A DNA stretch of 64,000 nucleotides from Vibrio sp. Y2-5 (GCF_014596725.1 NZ_JACVEG010000001.1:744001-808000), one strand, 5' to 3'. Shown: positions 45,807 through 55,949, counted from the first letter of the stretch. The notes: generated by a model not told the origin, from the sequence alone. Made by a program: numbers and translations.

Positions 45807-46153
45807 GAGTCACTTATATATAAAAAACCTAATTCTGATATTAAGTCGAAAGCATAAGTGAAGAAAGAAATTAGCGTAAATGAATGTAAAAGATAGGCAG
45901 ACGGATACTTTTGATGCGAAGAGTTTGTAGGAATAAATTCTTACAAAAAGACCAAAAAAGCATCATTTAATCTATTAAATAGACATCAATGCCATAAATT
46001 AGTCTGTTCGGGCTTCCAATTTTATTCTCAAACTGTTTTACTTGCCACCGCTTCGATATCTATTGATAGATTTGTTTGTGTAAAGATAACTTTACACTCA
46101 AATATAGATATCGACATACATATAACGTAAACACACACATCGGTATAAAAATT
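45807..46153 (+). promoter_or_regulatory. Divergent region between cls and the NSS transporter gene
   Basis: This 347-bp AT-rich region has no gene. Near the transporter it holds a TyrR box (46079-46096) nested in a larger inverted repeat, TCGATATCTAT (46053-46063) and ATAGATATCGA (46104-46114). A possible promoter is TTGCCA (46042-46047), 17 bp, GATAGA (46065-46070), which would place the TyrR box at the transcription start, as in repressed promoters. Confidence 0.5.
46079..46096. promoter_or_regulatory. Perfect TyrR box
   Basis: TGTAAAGATAACTTTACA fits the TyrR consensus TGTAAA-N6-TTTACA at every position, with one more matched pair (G/C) outside. It lies 58 bp before the transporter start codon. 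Confidence 0.75.
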
Positions 46154-47488
46154 ATGGCAAGTAGTTCTAGAGGACAGTTTACCTCTCGATTTGGCTTCAT
46201 TATGGCAGCAGCAGGTTCCGCTGTAGGCTTAGGAAATGTTTGGGGCTTTCCAACCCAAGCTGCCAGTAATGGTGGTGCAGTATTTCTTTTTGTTTATTTG
46301 CTGATGGTTTTCCTACTTGCATTTCCAATGTTAGTAGCAGAGCTGACTATTGGTCGTTATGGTCAGTCGAACTCAATCAGTTCGTTCAAATCAGTTTGGC
46401 CTAAAGGAAAAGCTGGCGCTGTCTTTCTTGGTGTTGTTGGCCTAATCGTGGTGTCTTTGATTCTGGCTTTCTATGCAATTGTTGCCGGTTGGCTGATTGG
46501 ATCTTTCTTCGGTAGTGGCTTAACTCTGATTGGAATGGACAGTGCGGCACACTGGCTAACCAGTTTTGGTACGGAACGTAACTTAGTTCTTATGGTGGCA
46601 TTTATGGCTATCACTATGTACGTTGTTCGCAGTGGAGTCGCTGATGGTATCGAAAAATGGTCAACTCGTTTGATGCCAATATTGTTTGTGTTGTTTGCTC
46701 TATTAACGGTTTACATCTTTACTCAAGAAGGCTCAATGGAAGGCTTGAAGATGTACCTTATCCCTGACTTTTCTCACTTCACGCCTTCTTTAATTGTAGG
46801 TGCGATGGGGCAAGCGTTCTTCTCTCTGTCTTTAGGTGTGTGTGTAATGACCACTTACGGCTCGTACCTGAAGAAAGATACTAATATTCCGAAAACAGCA
46901 GCGCAAGTAGCTTTGATCGATACGGGCGTTGCGTTTATTGCTGGTCTAGTGATTTTGCCAGCGATGTTTGTTGCTAAAAACCACGGTGTTGAAATCTTCT
47001 CTGAATCTGGCGAACTTTTGAACTCGGATACACTTGTGTTCACAGTGCTTCCTGCGATGTTCGATACCATGGGTGCTGTTGGTGCAATCGTAGGTTTGGT
47101 GTTCTTCTTACTGATGATCATCGCGGCGCTGACGTCTTCAATTTCAATGCTAGAAGTTCCTGTTTCTTGTGCCACGGAAGAGCTAAAACAAAACCGTAAT
47201 ACAGCAGTACTTTGGATTGGCGGTTTGGTGACGATTGCGTCTGGTGTGATTGTTATGAACTTCTCAAGCCTATTCGGTTTGGTGATTCAGTTCACGACGG
47301 TTTACTCACAGCCAATTATCGCACTGTTAATTACGCTTCTTGCGGGTTGGATTTGGAACCGTAACCAAGTATTGAATGAACTTAAGCAAGGCTACCCAGA
47401 AATTGAAAGTAGCTGGTTCTGGAAAATTTGGCCGACTTACGTACGTTTCGTATGTCCGGTACTGATGCTGCTGGTGTTCTTCGCATAA
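46154..47488 (+). CDS. Sodium-dependent amino acid transporter (NSS/SNF family)
   Basis: This 444-residue protein has about eleven hydrophobic segments. The N-terminal RFGFIMAAAGSAVGLGNVWGFP motif is the NSS signature (unwound TM1 with Na+ ligands), and GAMGQAFFSLSLGVCVMTTYGSYL is the TM6 region. I start it at ATG 46154, the usual position for the family; the upstream in-frame start at 46076 would translate through the TyrR box. A perfect TyrR box suggests tyrosine, tryptophan or another aromatic amino acid as substrate. No strong ribosome binding site is seen. Confidence 0.88.
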   Translation: MASSSRGQFTSRFGFIMAAAGSAVGLGNVWGFPTQAASNGGAVFLFVYLLMVFLLAFPMLVAELTIGRYGQSNSISSFKSVWPKGKAGAVFLGVVGLIVVSLILAFYAIVAGWLIGSFFGSGLTLIGMDSAAHWLTSFGTERNLVLMVAFMAITMYVVRSGVADGIEKWSTRLMPILFVLFALLTVYIFTQEGSMEGLKMYLIPDFSHFTPSLIVGAMGQAFFSLSLGVCVMTTYGSYLKKDTNIPKTAAQVALIDTGVAFIAGLVILPAMFVAKNHGVEIFSESGELLNSDTLVFTVLPAMFDTMGAVGAIVGLVFFLLMIIAALTSSISMLEVPVSCATEELKQNRNTAVLWIGGLVTIASGVIVMNFSSLFGLVIQFTTVYSQPIIALLITLLAGWIWNRNQVLNELKQGYPEIESSWFWKIWPTYVRFVCPVLMLLVFFA

Positions 47489-47524
47489 TTCGTTATCCGC
47501 ATCATTCCAAATGTTTGATTTGAT

Positions 47525-47550
47525 AAGGCCGCTTTAAGCGGCCTTTGTTT
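47525..47550 (+). terminator. Intrinsic terminator after the NSS transporter
   Basis: AAGGCCGC-TTTAA-GCGGCCTT followed by TGTTT. Confidence 0.8.
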
Positions 47551-47649
47551 ATCTGAATGCTTCTGTATCTGACAGAAGTCAGCAACATAATGTTTTACTG
47601 ACCTTTAGTCTCAGTTGAGTATAATGGCCGTCCATTATTGAGGGGCATC

Positions 47650-48345
47650 ATGTTCGATATTCTATTTACTCACTCTGATTTTCTCGTCATCAATAAGCAT
47701 CCGAATGTTTCGGTACACAAAGATGATGGCGATACCATGCTGTTACAAGAAGTTGGCAAAGTCAGCGGCGATTCTCAGCTTTATTTAGTTCATCGACTCG
47801 ATAAAATGACGTCAGGGATATTATTGCTTGCGCGAAATTCCCAAGCTGCGCGTGAACTTTCTCAAGCATTTGCTCACCGTGATGTTGAAAAGTTCTATTT
47901 AGCCCTTGGCAGTAAGAAACCAAAGAAAAAACAAGGCCTAATCAGTGGTGATATGGAGCGTTCTCGTCGGGCGTCTTGGAAACTGATTGCAACACAGAAT
48001 AACCCAGCAGTGACTCAATTTTTCTCAGCTTCGGCAGAGCCGGGTGAGAGACTATTCTTGTGTAAACCACATACAGGAAAAACGCATCAGATTCGTGTGG
48101 CGCTTAAATCGATTGGTTCAGCAATCGTAGGTGATCCCATTTATAACGCTTCAGATGACGCCGATCGCGGGTATTTACACGCCTTTGCTCTTAAGTTTAT
48201 TTATGCTGGCGAAACCTTTCAGTTTCTATGTGACCCAAGAGGAAAAGAGTACCTTGGGAAGAAGTGGAACAGCGAAGTGGTGAGTCAAAACATCGAATTA
48301 TGGTTACAACCTTGGTCACTTAACTGGCCAACAGTGAAAAAGTAA
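47650..48345 (+). CDS. RluA-family RNA pseudouridine synthase (TIGR01621 type)
   Basis: This 231-residue protein starts at ATG 47650 with GAGGGG upstream. It has the RluA catalytic motif HRLDKMTSGILLLA with its active Asp and the later KPHTGKTHQIRVAL. There is no N-terminal S4 domain. It should isomerise uridine to pseudouridine in rRNA or tRNA; the site cannot be read from sequence. The next gene is 4 bp downstream and also encodes an RNA-modification-type enzyme, so the pair is probably one operon. Confidence 0.88.
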   Translation: MFDILFTHSDFLVINKHPNVSVHKDDGDTMLLQEVGKVSGDSQLYLVHRLDKMTSGILLLARNSQAARELSQAFAHRDVEKFYLALGSKKPKKKQGLISGDMERSRRASWKLIATQNNPAVTQFFSASAEPGERLFLCKPHTGKTHQIRVALKSIGSAIVGDPIYNASDDADRGYLHAFALKFIYAGETFQFLCDPRGKEYLGKKWNSEVVSQNIELWLQPWSLNWPTVKK

Positions 48346-48349
48346 TATT

Positions 48350-49282
48350 ATGCAACTATCAGCTTTACCCGTTTTTTTTGAAGAGCTCAATGCTCAGCTC
48401 GCACAAGCCCCAGATGAAGTTCGTCGACTATTTCATGGTCGAGGTCAACGTTGGGAAGGTTTGGAGCAAATTACTTGTGACTGGTTACAAGGGCAACTGG
48501 TTGTAAACTTGTTTAAAGAAGTGGAAGAAGAGTTTCTTCAAGCATTAGAACAAGGCTTGCAAGCTTTATCGCAATCGTCGTTATGGCAACAGCGAAACGG
48601 CAGCTGCATTTTGCTTCAACACCGTTACGCTGACGGAGCGCCTTCCCAAGTGCTATGGGGAGAGTTGAATTCAAGACCTGTTGTGGTTGAAAGCGGATTG
48701 AAGTATCAGCTTGATATTGGCAGAAACCAAAACTTTGGCTTGTTCCTCGATATGCGTTTAGGCCGTGACTGGGTGAGAGAACACGCAAAACATAAGAACG
48801 TACTTAACCTGTTTGCTTACACCTGTGGCTTTTCTGTGGCCGCAATTGCTGGTGGAGCCGATAAAGTCGTCAATGTCGATATGGCGAAAGGTTCTTTGTC
48901 GAAAGGGCGTGAAAATCATCTGATTAATGATCACAACCTCAATAAAGTGAGTTTTCTTGGTCACGATATCTTTAAATCGTGGGGGAAAATCAAAAAAGCG
49001 GGTCCTTATGATCTGATTGTCATTGATCCGCCTTCTTTTCAGAAAGGCAGTTTTGCGTTAACCAAAGACTACCAAAGAATTCTTCGTCGTCTTCCTGATC
49101 TATTGACGGAGGATGGGGAAGTGCTGGCTTGCGTTAACTCGCCAATGGTAAGCAGCGATTTTCTGATTGAAGGAATGAAAGCTGAAGCACCAGACTTAAA
49201 CTTCCAATATCGTTTGGATAACCCGCCAGAGTTTGCAGATATCAATTCTGAATCAGCACTGAAAGCCTTGGTTTTTAGTTAA
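48350..49282 (+). CDS. Class I SAM-dependent methyltransferase (RlmI/RlmK-like)
   Basis: This 310-residue protein carries a C-terminal Rossmann methyltransferase domain with motif I NLFAYTCGFSVAAIAGGADKVVNVDMAKGSL and catalytic motif VIDPPSFQKGSF, as in m5C rRNA methyltransferases of the RlmI / PF10672 group. The N-terminal part is not a clear PUA domain. Probably an RNA base methyltransferase, paired with the pseudouridine synthase upstream. A terminator lies 49 bp after it. Confidence 0.85.
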   Translation: MQLSALPVFFEELNAQLAQAPDEVRRLFHGRGQRWEGLEQITCDWLQGQLVVNLFKEVEEEFLQALEQGLQALSQSSLWQQRNGSCILLQHRYADGAPSQVLWGELNSRPVVVESGLKYQLDIGRNQNFGLFLDMRLGRDWVREHAKHKNVLNLFAYTCGFSVAAIAGGADKVVNVDMAKGSLSKGRENHLINDHNLNKVSFLGHDIFKSWGKIKKAGPYDLIVIDPPSFQKGSFALTKDYQRILRRLPDLLTEDGEVLACVNSPMVSSDFLIEGMKAEAPDLNFQYRLDNPPEFADINSESALKALVFS

Positions 49283-49328
49283 AGTGTTTAGCTAACGGAC
49301 GTTTAGGTGTGCGTTTAACCCGAAAACA

Positions 49329-49357
49329 AAAATAGCAGCCAATGGCTGCTATTTTTT
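49329..49357. terminator. Bidirectional intrinsic terminator
   Basis: AATAGCAGCC-AAT-GGCTGCTATT with T7 on the right and A-rich flank on the left, between the methyltransferase and META-domain genes. Confidence 0.9.
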
Positions 49358-49384
49358 TATGATTCATTTTATGTGACTAAACGC

Positions 49385-49828
49385 TTAGTTCATGTAATCG
49401 CTAAGTTTAAATGTTAATGTGTGGACTTCGGTTTTTAGTACCAATGAATCTTTAGTGAGTGTCATGTCGCTCCACTCTTGTAGCGTTTGAGAAACCGCTT
49501 GTTCAGTATCCATGATGTCACCGATACACATTTTCATGGTTTTGCCCATTTTCTCAATACGGAACTTGTTGTCTTTCACTTCCGCTTGACCGAAAAAGTT
49601 GTTACAGCCAGCGTTGCCATTGGCAATCATTTTTTCGCCAATTTCTAAGTTAGGAGTTTTTAAGCGTTCATTCTTCACTAGATCTTTACCATCAACCTGA
49701 ACAAGTTCCCAGTTGTGGTGTTGTAGGTCTTGAGCCGTAATTTGCACTTCATCACCAGTACTTTTACAAGCCGTTAGAATTACAGGTAGCGTTACCGCCG
49801 CAAGTAGCGATTTTGAAATCAGCTTCAT
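49385..49828 (-). CDS. META domain lipoprotein (HslJ-like)
   Basis: The protein has 147 residues from the ATG at 49828. The signal peptide ends in lipobox LTAC, so it is a lipoprotein. The META domain pattern is HHNWELVQVDGKDL, then NGNAGCNNFFGQAEVKDNKFRIEKMGKTMKMC, with two cysteines as in HslJ. HslJ-like proteins are linked to novobiocin resistance and heat stress in E. coli; the mechanism is unknown. Monocistronic. Confidence 0.85.
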   Translation of the reverse strand: MKLISKSLLAAVTLPVILTACKSTGDEVQITAQDLQHHNWELVQVDGKDLVKNERLKTPNLEIGEKMIANGNAGCNNFFGQAEVKDNKFRIEKMGKTMKMCIGDIMDTEQAVSQTLQEWSDMTLTKDSLVLKTEVHTLTFKLSDYMN

Positions 49829-49992
49829 ATGATTCACTCCGAATATGGAAATTCCGCTCAGTATAGTCAATAAAACACTGTTTTTGTCAGCATGCGGTCA
49901 TAGATTGAGCCTGAAATCACATCAATTTGCTTGTTACTTATTGAAATGTATAAATATTGTCTGATTGTTGATTGCCGTATGTAAGACAATTC

Positions 49993-50994
49993 CTAAAGTT
50001 GTTTAACACTTTTACGAACGATAAGTGTTGGTTCGAGTTGAATAATCTCTGGCTGATTGCTCAGCTTATTGATTTTTTTAAGCAAAGTATCAACAGCCGC
50101 TTTACCTAAGCGATATTTAGGCTGGTGAATGGTTGTTAACGACGGAGACATGAACTTGGCAATGTGAATGTCGTCGTAACCTATGATGGAGATGTCATCA
50201 GGAATAGAGAGGTTGTTTTCATTCGCCGCGTTAATCACACCCATTGCCATCATGTCATTACTCACAAAGAGAGCGCTGGGCAGCGAGTTTAACTTCATCA
50301 GTTTGATAAAAGTGTCATAGCCCCCTTGGCATTCAAAGTTAGACTCCAAGACCCACTCTGGGTGTATTTCCAAATGAGCTTCACGTAGTGCGCGTTTATA
50401 GCCTTCATAGCGCATCTGAGCCTGATGATGATTCAAAGGTCCCGTAATACAACCGATCTCTTTATGACCACTCTCGATCAGATGTTTGGTGGCCATGTAT
50501 CCACCGAGCAGAGAGTTATCCTGAATCTTATCGCTGGAAAATGACATCGGTCCCCAGTCCATCACCACGACAGGGATATCAGGGTAGCGTTCAAACTCAT
50601 CAATGCGTTCACCCACCAATGTTGAACACATCAAAATGATGCCATCTACGCGTTTTTGCAGCAGGGTATTGATTGAGGCTTTCATACGTTCGTGATCGCC
50701 TTCAGTGTTACACAAAATCAAGTTGTAACCCTGTTGGTAACAGTTACGTTCAACACCTTTGACCACTTCACCAAAGAAAGGGTTGGTTGATGTTGTCATC
50801 AACATACCTATGGTTTTGGTGCGGTTCATTTTCAGGCTGCGAGCTAAAGCGGATGGGGCGTAGTTGAGTTCTTGAGCGGCTTTGTTAACCCGTTCCGCAA
50901 TCTCATCGCTTACGAAACGGGTCTTATTGATCACATGGCTAACAGTCGATGTTGAAACTCCTGCGAGTTTTGCTAAATCCTTCATTGTTGCCAT
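49993..50994 (-). CDS. rbsR: Ribose operon repressor RbsR (LacI family)
   Basis: This 333-residue protein has an N-terminal HTH MATMKDLAKLAGVSTSTVSHVINK with hinge region LNYAPSALARSLKMNRT, followed by a periplasmic-binding-protein fold. It matches E. coli RbsR in start and layout. It represses rbsDACBKR and is released by ribose. It is the last gene of the operon, 14 bp after rbsK. Its likely operator is the palindrome at 56024-56047. Confidence 0.95.
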   Translation of the reverse strand: MATMKDLAKLAGVSTSTVSHVINKTRFVSDEIAERVNKAAQELNYAPSALARSLKMNRTKTIGMLMTTSTNPFFGEVVKGVERNCYQQGYNLILCNTEGDHERMKASINTLLQKRVDGIILMCSTLVGERIDEFERYPDIPVVVMDWGPMSFSSDKIQDNSLLGGYMATKHLIESGHKEIGCITGPLNHHQAQMRYEGYKRALREAHLEIHPEWVLESNFECQGGYDTFIKLMKLNSLPSALFVSNDMMAMGVINAANENNLSIPDDISIIGYDDIHIAKFMSPSLTTIHQPKYRLGKAAVDTLLKKINKLSNQPEIIQLEPTLIVRKSVKQL

Positions 50995-51008
50995 GTCATC
51001 AGTATCCT

Positions 51009-51929
51009 TTACTTTTGTTCAGCTAAGAATGCATCAACCTCAGAGCGTTGTGGGATAGAGGTCTGCGCACCAAAGCGGGTGACAGAAATCGCTGCGGCTG
51101 CATGTGCAAATTTAATTGCTGATTCTAAAGGCATTTCTTCTAACAAGCCAGTAACAAAAGCACCGTTAAAGGTATCACCAGCTGCAGTTGTGTCTGTCGC
51201 TTTTACTCTGAATCCTGGAATAATGATGCCTTTGCCATGCTGACTTAACCAGACGCCTTTGGCACCGAGAGTAATCATGACGGTTTCGATCCCTTTACTG
51301 TGAAGGACATCCGCCGCTTTCTGTGCTGATTCATCGTCGCAAACGGTAACACCTGTCAGCACTTCCGCCTCAGTTTCATTCGGTGTAATGATATCGACGC
51401 AGCTCAACAGTTCGTCTGGCAATTCACGTGCAGGGGCAGGGTTCAGAATGACCTGAGTCTGCGCACTTTTTGCTACTTGAGCGGCTTGAATAATCCCATC
51501 TAGTGGTGTTTCAAGTTGAGCAAGCAGGTATTGCGCATTACGTATTTGCTCAAGATGCGGTTCAATGGCTTGTGCGGTCAGCTTTGCATTCGCTTCGGCA
51601 GAAATACAGATGCTGTTTTCGCCGCTGTCAGAGACCTGAATCATCGCGATACCCGTAGGGCAGTTTGGTTGGAGTTTGACCCCTGAGACGTTGATGCCAT
51701 CTACTTTAAAGCTTTCGCGAATGTTAATGCCGAACGGGTCATCACCCACACAGGCAATAAATCCGACATCGGCTTTCAATCGAGCTGCCGCTACAGCTTG
51801 GTTTGCACCTTTGCCTCCTGGTATCACTTGGTAATTGCGGCCGTGAAGTGTTTCGCCTGGGCGAGGAAAAGTCGGTACTTGAAGAACATGGTCTGCATTG
51901 ACACTACCGAATACCACCAACTTATTCAT
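51009..51929 (-). CDS. rbsK: Ribokinase
   Basis: This 306-residue PfkB-family kinase has GSVNADHVLQVPTFPRPGETLHGRNYQVIPGGKGANQAVAAARL at the N-terminus and DTTAAGDTFNG (246-256) with catalytic Asp252. It phosphorylates ribose to ribose 5-phosphate. It lies downstream of rbsB across a gap that holds a hairpin. Confidence 0.97.
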   Translation of the reverse strand: MNKLVVFGSVNADHVLQVPTFPRPGETLHGRNYQVIPGGKGANQAVAAARLKADVGFIACVGDDPFGINIRESFKVDGINVSGVKLQPNCPTGIAMIQVSDSGENSICISAEANAKLTAQAIEPHLEQIRNAQYLLAQLETPLDGIIQAAQVAKSAQTQVILNPAPARELPDELLSCVDIITPNETEAEVLTGVTVCDDESAQKAADVLHSKGIETVMITLGAKGVWLSQHGKGIIIPGFRVKATDTTAAGDTFNGAFVTGLLEEMPLESAIKFAHAAAAISVTRFGAQTSIPQRSEVDAFLAEQK

Positions 51930-52022
51930 AGAAGAAGTCCTCAGTGTTTTAGGAAAAAAGAGAGGTTTAAGGTCTTTATTTACTTAACACGTTAAAGTTT
52001 AAACATTAAAACTGTCTTTTTT

Positions 52023-52046
52023 CACCCTCCCCGCAAGGAGAGGGTG
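52023..52046 (-). other. Hairpin downstream of rbsB
   Basis: CACCCTCTCC (minus strand) pairs with GGGGAGGGTG over 10 bp (one wobble), with a TTGC loop. No T-tract follows in the direction of transcription, so it fits mRNA 3'-end protection for the abundant rbsB message. Confidence 0.6.
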
Positions 52047-52074
52047 CGATTAGAAATTAAGAATTGATTCGCAA

Positions 52075-52953
52075 TTACTTAGTGATGACTTTTAGTGGAA
52101 CTGGGATGTACTCGTCCACTTTTTCGCCTTTCAGTACTTTGTCAGCGGTTTCTACACCTAGCGCACCGATCATATCAGGCTGTTGAGCGACAGTAGCGGC
52201 CAATTTGCCACGCTGTACTGCTGCAATACCGTCGTCTGTGCCGTCAAAGCCAACAATCATGACGTTTTTACCAGAAGCCTGAACTGCGCGAAGTGCGCCT
52301 AGCGCCATTTCGTCGTTCTGTGCAAATACCGCTTCAACATCTGGGTTAGCTGCTAGTAAGTTTTCCATTACGTTCAGACCTTTCGTGCGGTCGAAATCTG
52401 CTGGCTGGCTAGCGAGTAGTTGCATTTGGCTGCCTTTAACCGCGTTCATAAAGCCTTCACCACGCTCACGAGCTGCAGATGTACCAGCAATACCTTCCAG
52501 TTGAATAACTTTGGCTTTCTCACCCACTTTTTCCATGATGAAGTGACCCGCCATTTCGCCGCCAACAATGTTGTCAGATGCAATGTGGCTCACAACGTCA
52601 CCACGGCTTGCACCACGGTCTAGTGTTAATACTGGAATCTTAGCGTTGTTCGCAATGCGAATTGCGTTCGATACTGCATCTGAATCCGTTGGGTTGATTA
52701 GGATTGCTTTCACGCCACGAACAGTAAGATCTTCCACGTTTGAAAGCTCTTTACTTGGGTCGTTTTGTGAATCTAAAACGATAAGGTTATAGCCGAGCTC
52801 TTTTGCTTTTGCTTCTGCGCCATCTTTCATCGTAACGAAGAATGGGTTATTCAGCGTAGAGACGACAATTGCCATCGTATCTTGCGCGTATGCAGAGACA
52901 GAAACAGAGGTAGATAGCAGTGCAGCTGAAATCAGAGTTGCCAATTTTTTCAT
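52075..52953 (-). CDS. rbsB: Ribose-binding periplasmic protein
   Basis: This 292-residue binding protein has a Sec signal peptide (about 1-23, cleavage SAYA-QDTM). The sequence [43 protein letters not shown] and [11 protein letters not shown] are RbsB hallmarks, with ribose ligands in NPFF and DSQND. It delivers ribose to RbsAC and in many species to the Trg chemoreceptor. It is flanked on both sides by intercistronic hairpins. Confidence 0.97.
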   Translation of the reverse strand: MKKLATLISAALLSTSVSVSAYAQDTMAIVVSTLNNPFFVTMKDGAEAKAKELGYNLIVLDSQNDPSKELSNVEDLTVRGVKAILINPTDSDAVSNAIRIANNAKIPVLTLDRGASRGDVVSHIASDNIVGGEMAGHFIMEKVGEKAKVIQLEGIAGTSAARERGEGFMNAVKGSQMQLLASQPADFDRTKGLNVMENLLAANPDVEAVFAQNDEMALGALRAVQASGKNVMIVGFDGTDDGIAAVQRGKLAATVAQQPDMIGALGVETADKVLKGEKVDEYIPVPLKVITK

Positions 52954-52976
52954 TTTAATTTCCTTATGCTGGGGGA

Positions 52977-52996
52977 GACCTAACCGAAGTTAGGTC
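52977..52996 (-). other. UUCG-tetraloop hairpin between rbsC and rbsB
   Basis: On the minus strand GACCTAAC-TTCG-GTTAGGTC gives an 8-bp stem capped by a C(UUCG)G tetraloop. It sits 24 bp upstream of rbsB, probably as a boundary against 5' or 3' decay. Confidence 0.65.
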
Positions 52997-53010
52997 AGTT
53001 GTTTCACGGG

Positions 53011-53994
53011 TTATTTGTTTTTATTGTCTACAAGTACTGCAAGCAGGATAACCACTGCTTTTGCAATCATTTGGTAGTAAGAAGACACATCTAGTAGGTT
53101 GAGTGCGTTGTTCAGGAAGCCGATAATCAAAGCACCAATCAATGTGCCCATGATCTTACCGCGGCCGCCGAGTAGGCTGGTGCCACCTAATACAACTGCT
53201 GCAATTGCATCGAGCTCATAGCCCATGCCTGCTGTAGGTTGCGCAGACGATAGACGCGATGTCACGATGATGCCTGCTAGTGCTGCAAGAAGGCCACAGA
53301 TTGAGTAAACGCCGATTTTAACTTTGTCTACGTTGATACCTGAAAGACGTGTCGCTGATTCGTTACCGCCTGATGCATATACGTAGCGGCCAAAACGAGT
53401 GTGATTTAGAAGGTACCAAGCAGCGGCAAATACGATTGCCATCAACCATACCGGAACTGGAATACCTAGCATGTAGCCTGTACCAAACCATGCAAATGCA
53501 TCCGCCGTATCGGTAAAACCAGTAGAGATTGGTCGACCGTCGGTGTAAACCATGGTTACACCACGTAGCAAAGTCATGGTAACTAGGGTTGCGATAAATG
53601 CCTGAACTTTACCTTTGGCAATCACGAAACCACTGATTGCCCCTAGTGCAGCACCAGCGATAAGTGCTGTTGGTACAGCAATTAATACCGGAACTTCAAT
53701 GGCAATAAGACTTGCAGCGAAAGCTCCACAAAGAGCAAGTACAGAACCGACACTCAGGTCGATACCACCAGTGAGAATAACTAACGTCATACCTACGGCG
53801 ATAATTGCGTTTACCGATGTCTGACGAAGAATGTTCATCAGGTTATCCATGGTAAAAAAGTTTGGGTTTAAAAAAGAGACAACCATGATCAGAAACAGCA
53901 AAGCGATCAGTGATTTCTGTTCGATCAGCCACTCTTTACTCAGCCACTTCTTTTCGCTGACAGAATTTATTTTATTCATAGTGTTAGTACTCAT
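53011..53994 (-). CDS. rbsC: Ribose ABC transporter permease
   Basis: This 327-residue polytopic permease of the BPD_transp_2 class carries [44 protein letters not shown] and [26 protein letters not shown], the coupling loop. It forms the ribose channel with RbsA. It overlaps rbsA by 4 bp (ATGA). Confidence 0.97.
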   Translation of the reverse strand: MSTNTMNKINSVSEKKWLSKEWLIEQKSLIALLFLIMVVSFLNPNFFTMDNLMNILRQTSVNAIIAVGMTLVILTGGIDLSVGSVLALCGAFAASLIAIEVPVLIAVPTALIAGAALGAISGFVIAKGKVQAFIATLVTMTLLRGVTMVYTDGRPISTGFTDTADAFAWFGTGYMLGIPVPVWLMAIVFAAAWYLLNHTRFGRYVYASGGNESATRLSGINVDKVKIGVYSICGLLAALAGIIVTSRLSSAQPTAGMGYELDAIAAVVLGGTSLLGGRGKIMGTLIGALIIGFLNNALNLLDVSSYYQMIAKAVVILLAVLVDNKNK

Positions 53995-55496
53995 GCTGCT
54001 TCCTCGTTCACCGTTTTACCCACGGCACACGCTAATAGATTTTCTTGGTTGGCGTCTTTAGCTGAAAACTCACCGCTGATTCGACCTTCATGCATCACAA
54101 TGATGCGGTCACTCATACCCAAGACTTCTGGCATTTCTGAAGACACCAAAATGATGCTCATGCCTTCCGCTTTGAACTTATTGATTAACTGATAGATTTC
54201 TTTCTTCGCACCGACATCGACACCGCGAGTAGGTTCATCAAGAATCAGTACTTTTGGACGGGTCATTAAACCTTTAGCGATAGCCACTTTCTGTTGGTTA
54301 CCACCGGACAAATTGCCAATGATCTGATTTCTTGATGGTGTTTTGATATTGAAAAGCTGGATAAAGTCTTCCACTGCAATAGCTTCATCGTTGTGTTGAA
54401 GCTGAATGCCTTTAGAAAGCTTATTCAAAGCGCAAAGAGACATGTTTTCTTTCACGGACAGCCCCAATACCAGGCCGTCACCTTTACGGTCTTCAGAGAT
54501 GTATGCGATACCGTTAGCCAATCCGTCTTGAGGGCTGACTGGGTTTATCGTGCGTCCATCTAAATTAATGACGCCACTCTCTGATGGCAGTGCGCCATAA
54601 ATGACTTTCATCAACTCAGTACGACCAGCACCCATCAAGCCAGATACGCCAAGGATTTCACCTTTTTTGAGAGTAAAGCTCACGTCGTGAACACCGGAGC
54701 CTGTTAAGCCAATCACTTCTAAACAAGTGTCACCGTGTTTAACCTCAATACGTGGGTACTGCTCTTCTAGCTTACGGCCCACCATCATTTCAATCAGGCC
54801 ATCTTCATTGATATCGGCGACTGGGCATTCACCGATAAACTTACCGTCACGTAGTACCGTTACGTCATCACAAATTTCGAAGATCTCTTTTAAGCGATGG
54901 GAGATATAAACAATTCCGCAGCCTTGTTCACGCAGTTCGTTAATGACTTTGAACAACGACTCTGTTTCAGTATCGGTAAGCGCATCTGTGGGTTCGTCCA
55001 TGATGATGACTTTGGATTCGAACGATAATGCCTTGGCGATTTCTACCATCTGTTGTTCGCCGAGGCTCAGTGCGCCTAACTGAGTTTTTGAACTGTATTT
55101 TACGTTTAGGCGAGCGAGTAACTTGTCCGCTTGCTGATACATTTCATTCCACAGGATGCGCCCCATTGGGCTGGTTTTTTCGCGACCAAGAAAGATGTTT
55201 TCTGCAATCGTCAGCTCTGGGATCAGGTTAAGCTCTTGGTGAATAATGCTGATACCCGCTTGCTGAGAATCTCTTGGTCCTTTAAACGACGCAGGTTGTC
55301 CTTGATATTGAATGTCACCAGCATCTTTGGTGTAGATGCCAGTTAACACTTTCATCAAGGTTGATTTGCCAGCACCGTTCTCGCCCATAAGCGCCATGAC
55401 ACGGCCGGGATAGACATTCAGACCTGCTTGATCGAGCGCTTTAACCCCCGGGAAGGCTTTATCAATGTTGCTTAGCGCTAAAATTGGTTGAGTCAT
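53991..55496 (-). CDS. rbsA: Ribose ABC transporter ATPase (two domains)
   Basis: This 501-residue protein has two fused ABC domains: Walker [10 protein letters not shown] with [16 protein letters not shown] in the first half, and a degenerate P-loop region ([13 protein letters not shown]) with [15 protein letters not shown] in the second, as usual for sugar ABC ATPases. It powers ribose import. It lies 33 bp after rbsD. Confidence 0.97.
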   Translation of the reverse strand: MTQPILALSNIDKAFPGVKALDQAGLNVYPGRVMALMGENGAGKSTLMKVLTGIYTKDAGDIQYQGQPASFKGPRDSQQAGISIIHQELNLIPELTIAENIFLGREKTSPMGRILWNEMYQQADKLLARLNVKYSSKTQLGALSLGEQQMVEIAKALSFESKVIIMDEPTDALTDTETESLFKVINELREQGCGIVYISHRLKEIFEICDDVTVLRDGKFIGECPVADINEDGLIEMMVGRKLEEQYPRIEVKHGDTCLEVIGLTGSGVHDVSFTLKKGEILGVSGLMGAGRTELMKVIYGALPSESGVINLDGRTINPVSPQDGLANGIAYISEDRKGDGLVLGLSVKENMSLCALNKLSKGIQLQHNDEAIAVEDFIQLFNIKTPSRNQIIGNLSGGNQQKVAIAKGLMTRPKVLILDEPTRGVDVGAKKEIYQLINKFKAEGMSIILVSSEMPEVLGMSDRIIVMHEGRISGEFSAKDANQENLLACAVGKTVNEEAA

Positions 55497-55529
55497 GCTC
55501 TTTCCTCAATTGTTGAGTGGGAGATGGAA

Positions 55530-55949
55530 TTAAAAAACCACACCAGCTTGGAAAATGACGTTTGCGTACGGGGTACATTCGCCCGTTCTAATAACCGCAC
55601 GGCTATCTTGAGTGCGTACTTTGAATTCTTCGTGCGACACGTAAGCAACATTGATGGTTTTGCCACCGCGTGACTCTTCGGCTTTGAGTTCTTGAAGTAA
55701 AGCAGCATGAAGTTCAGGGCTAACCTGAGAGAACTCGCTGGCCATTACGACCCCCTCAATTTGAGACTCAGACAGAATGACGCGAACGGTCTCTAAGAAA
55801 CTAGGAACGCCATGAGTCAAGGCTAAATCGATACGCAGTGTTTCTTCCGGAATGGGCAAACCAGCATCGCAGATAGTGATCTCGTCGGTATGACCTAATG
55901 TTGCTGTCAAGTAAGAGAGTTCTGAGTTCAGTAGGGCGCTTTTTTTCAT
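55530..55949 (-). CDS. rbsD: D-ribose pyranase
   Basis: The protein has 139 residues from the ATG at 55949, preceded by AAAGGTAAAACA. The N-terminal LNSELSYLTATLGHTDEITICDAGLPIP holds the catalytic His (in GHTD), and the C-terminal TGECTPYANVIFQAGVVF is typical. It converts beta-pyranose to beta-furanose ribose for RbsK. First gene of the operon. Confidence 0.96.
   Translation of the reverse strand: MKKSALLNSELSYLTATLGHTDEITICDAGLPIPEETLRIDLALTHGVPSFLETVRVILSESQIEGVVMASEFSQVSPELHAALLQELKAEESRGGKTINVAYVSHEEFKVRTQDSRAVIRTGECTPYANVIFQAGVVF

Noticed and set aside
46076..46153. Upstream start for the NSS transporter
   Set aside because: It would read through the TyrR box and add 26 residues before the conserved first helix.
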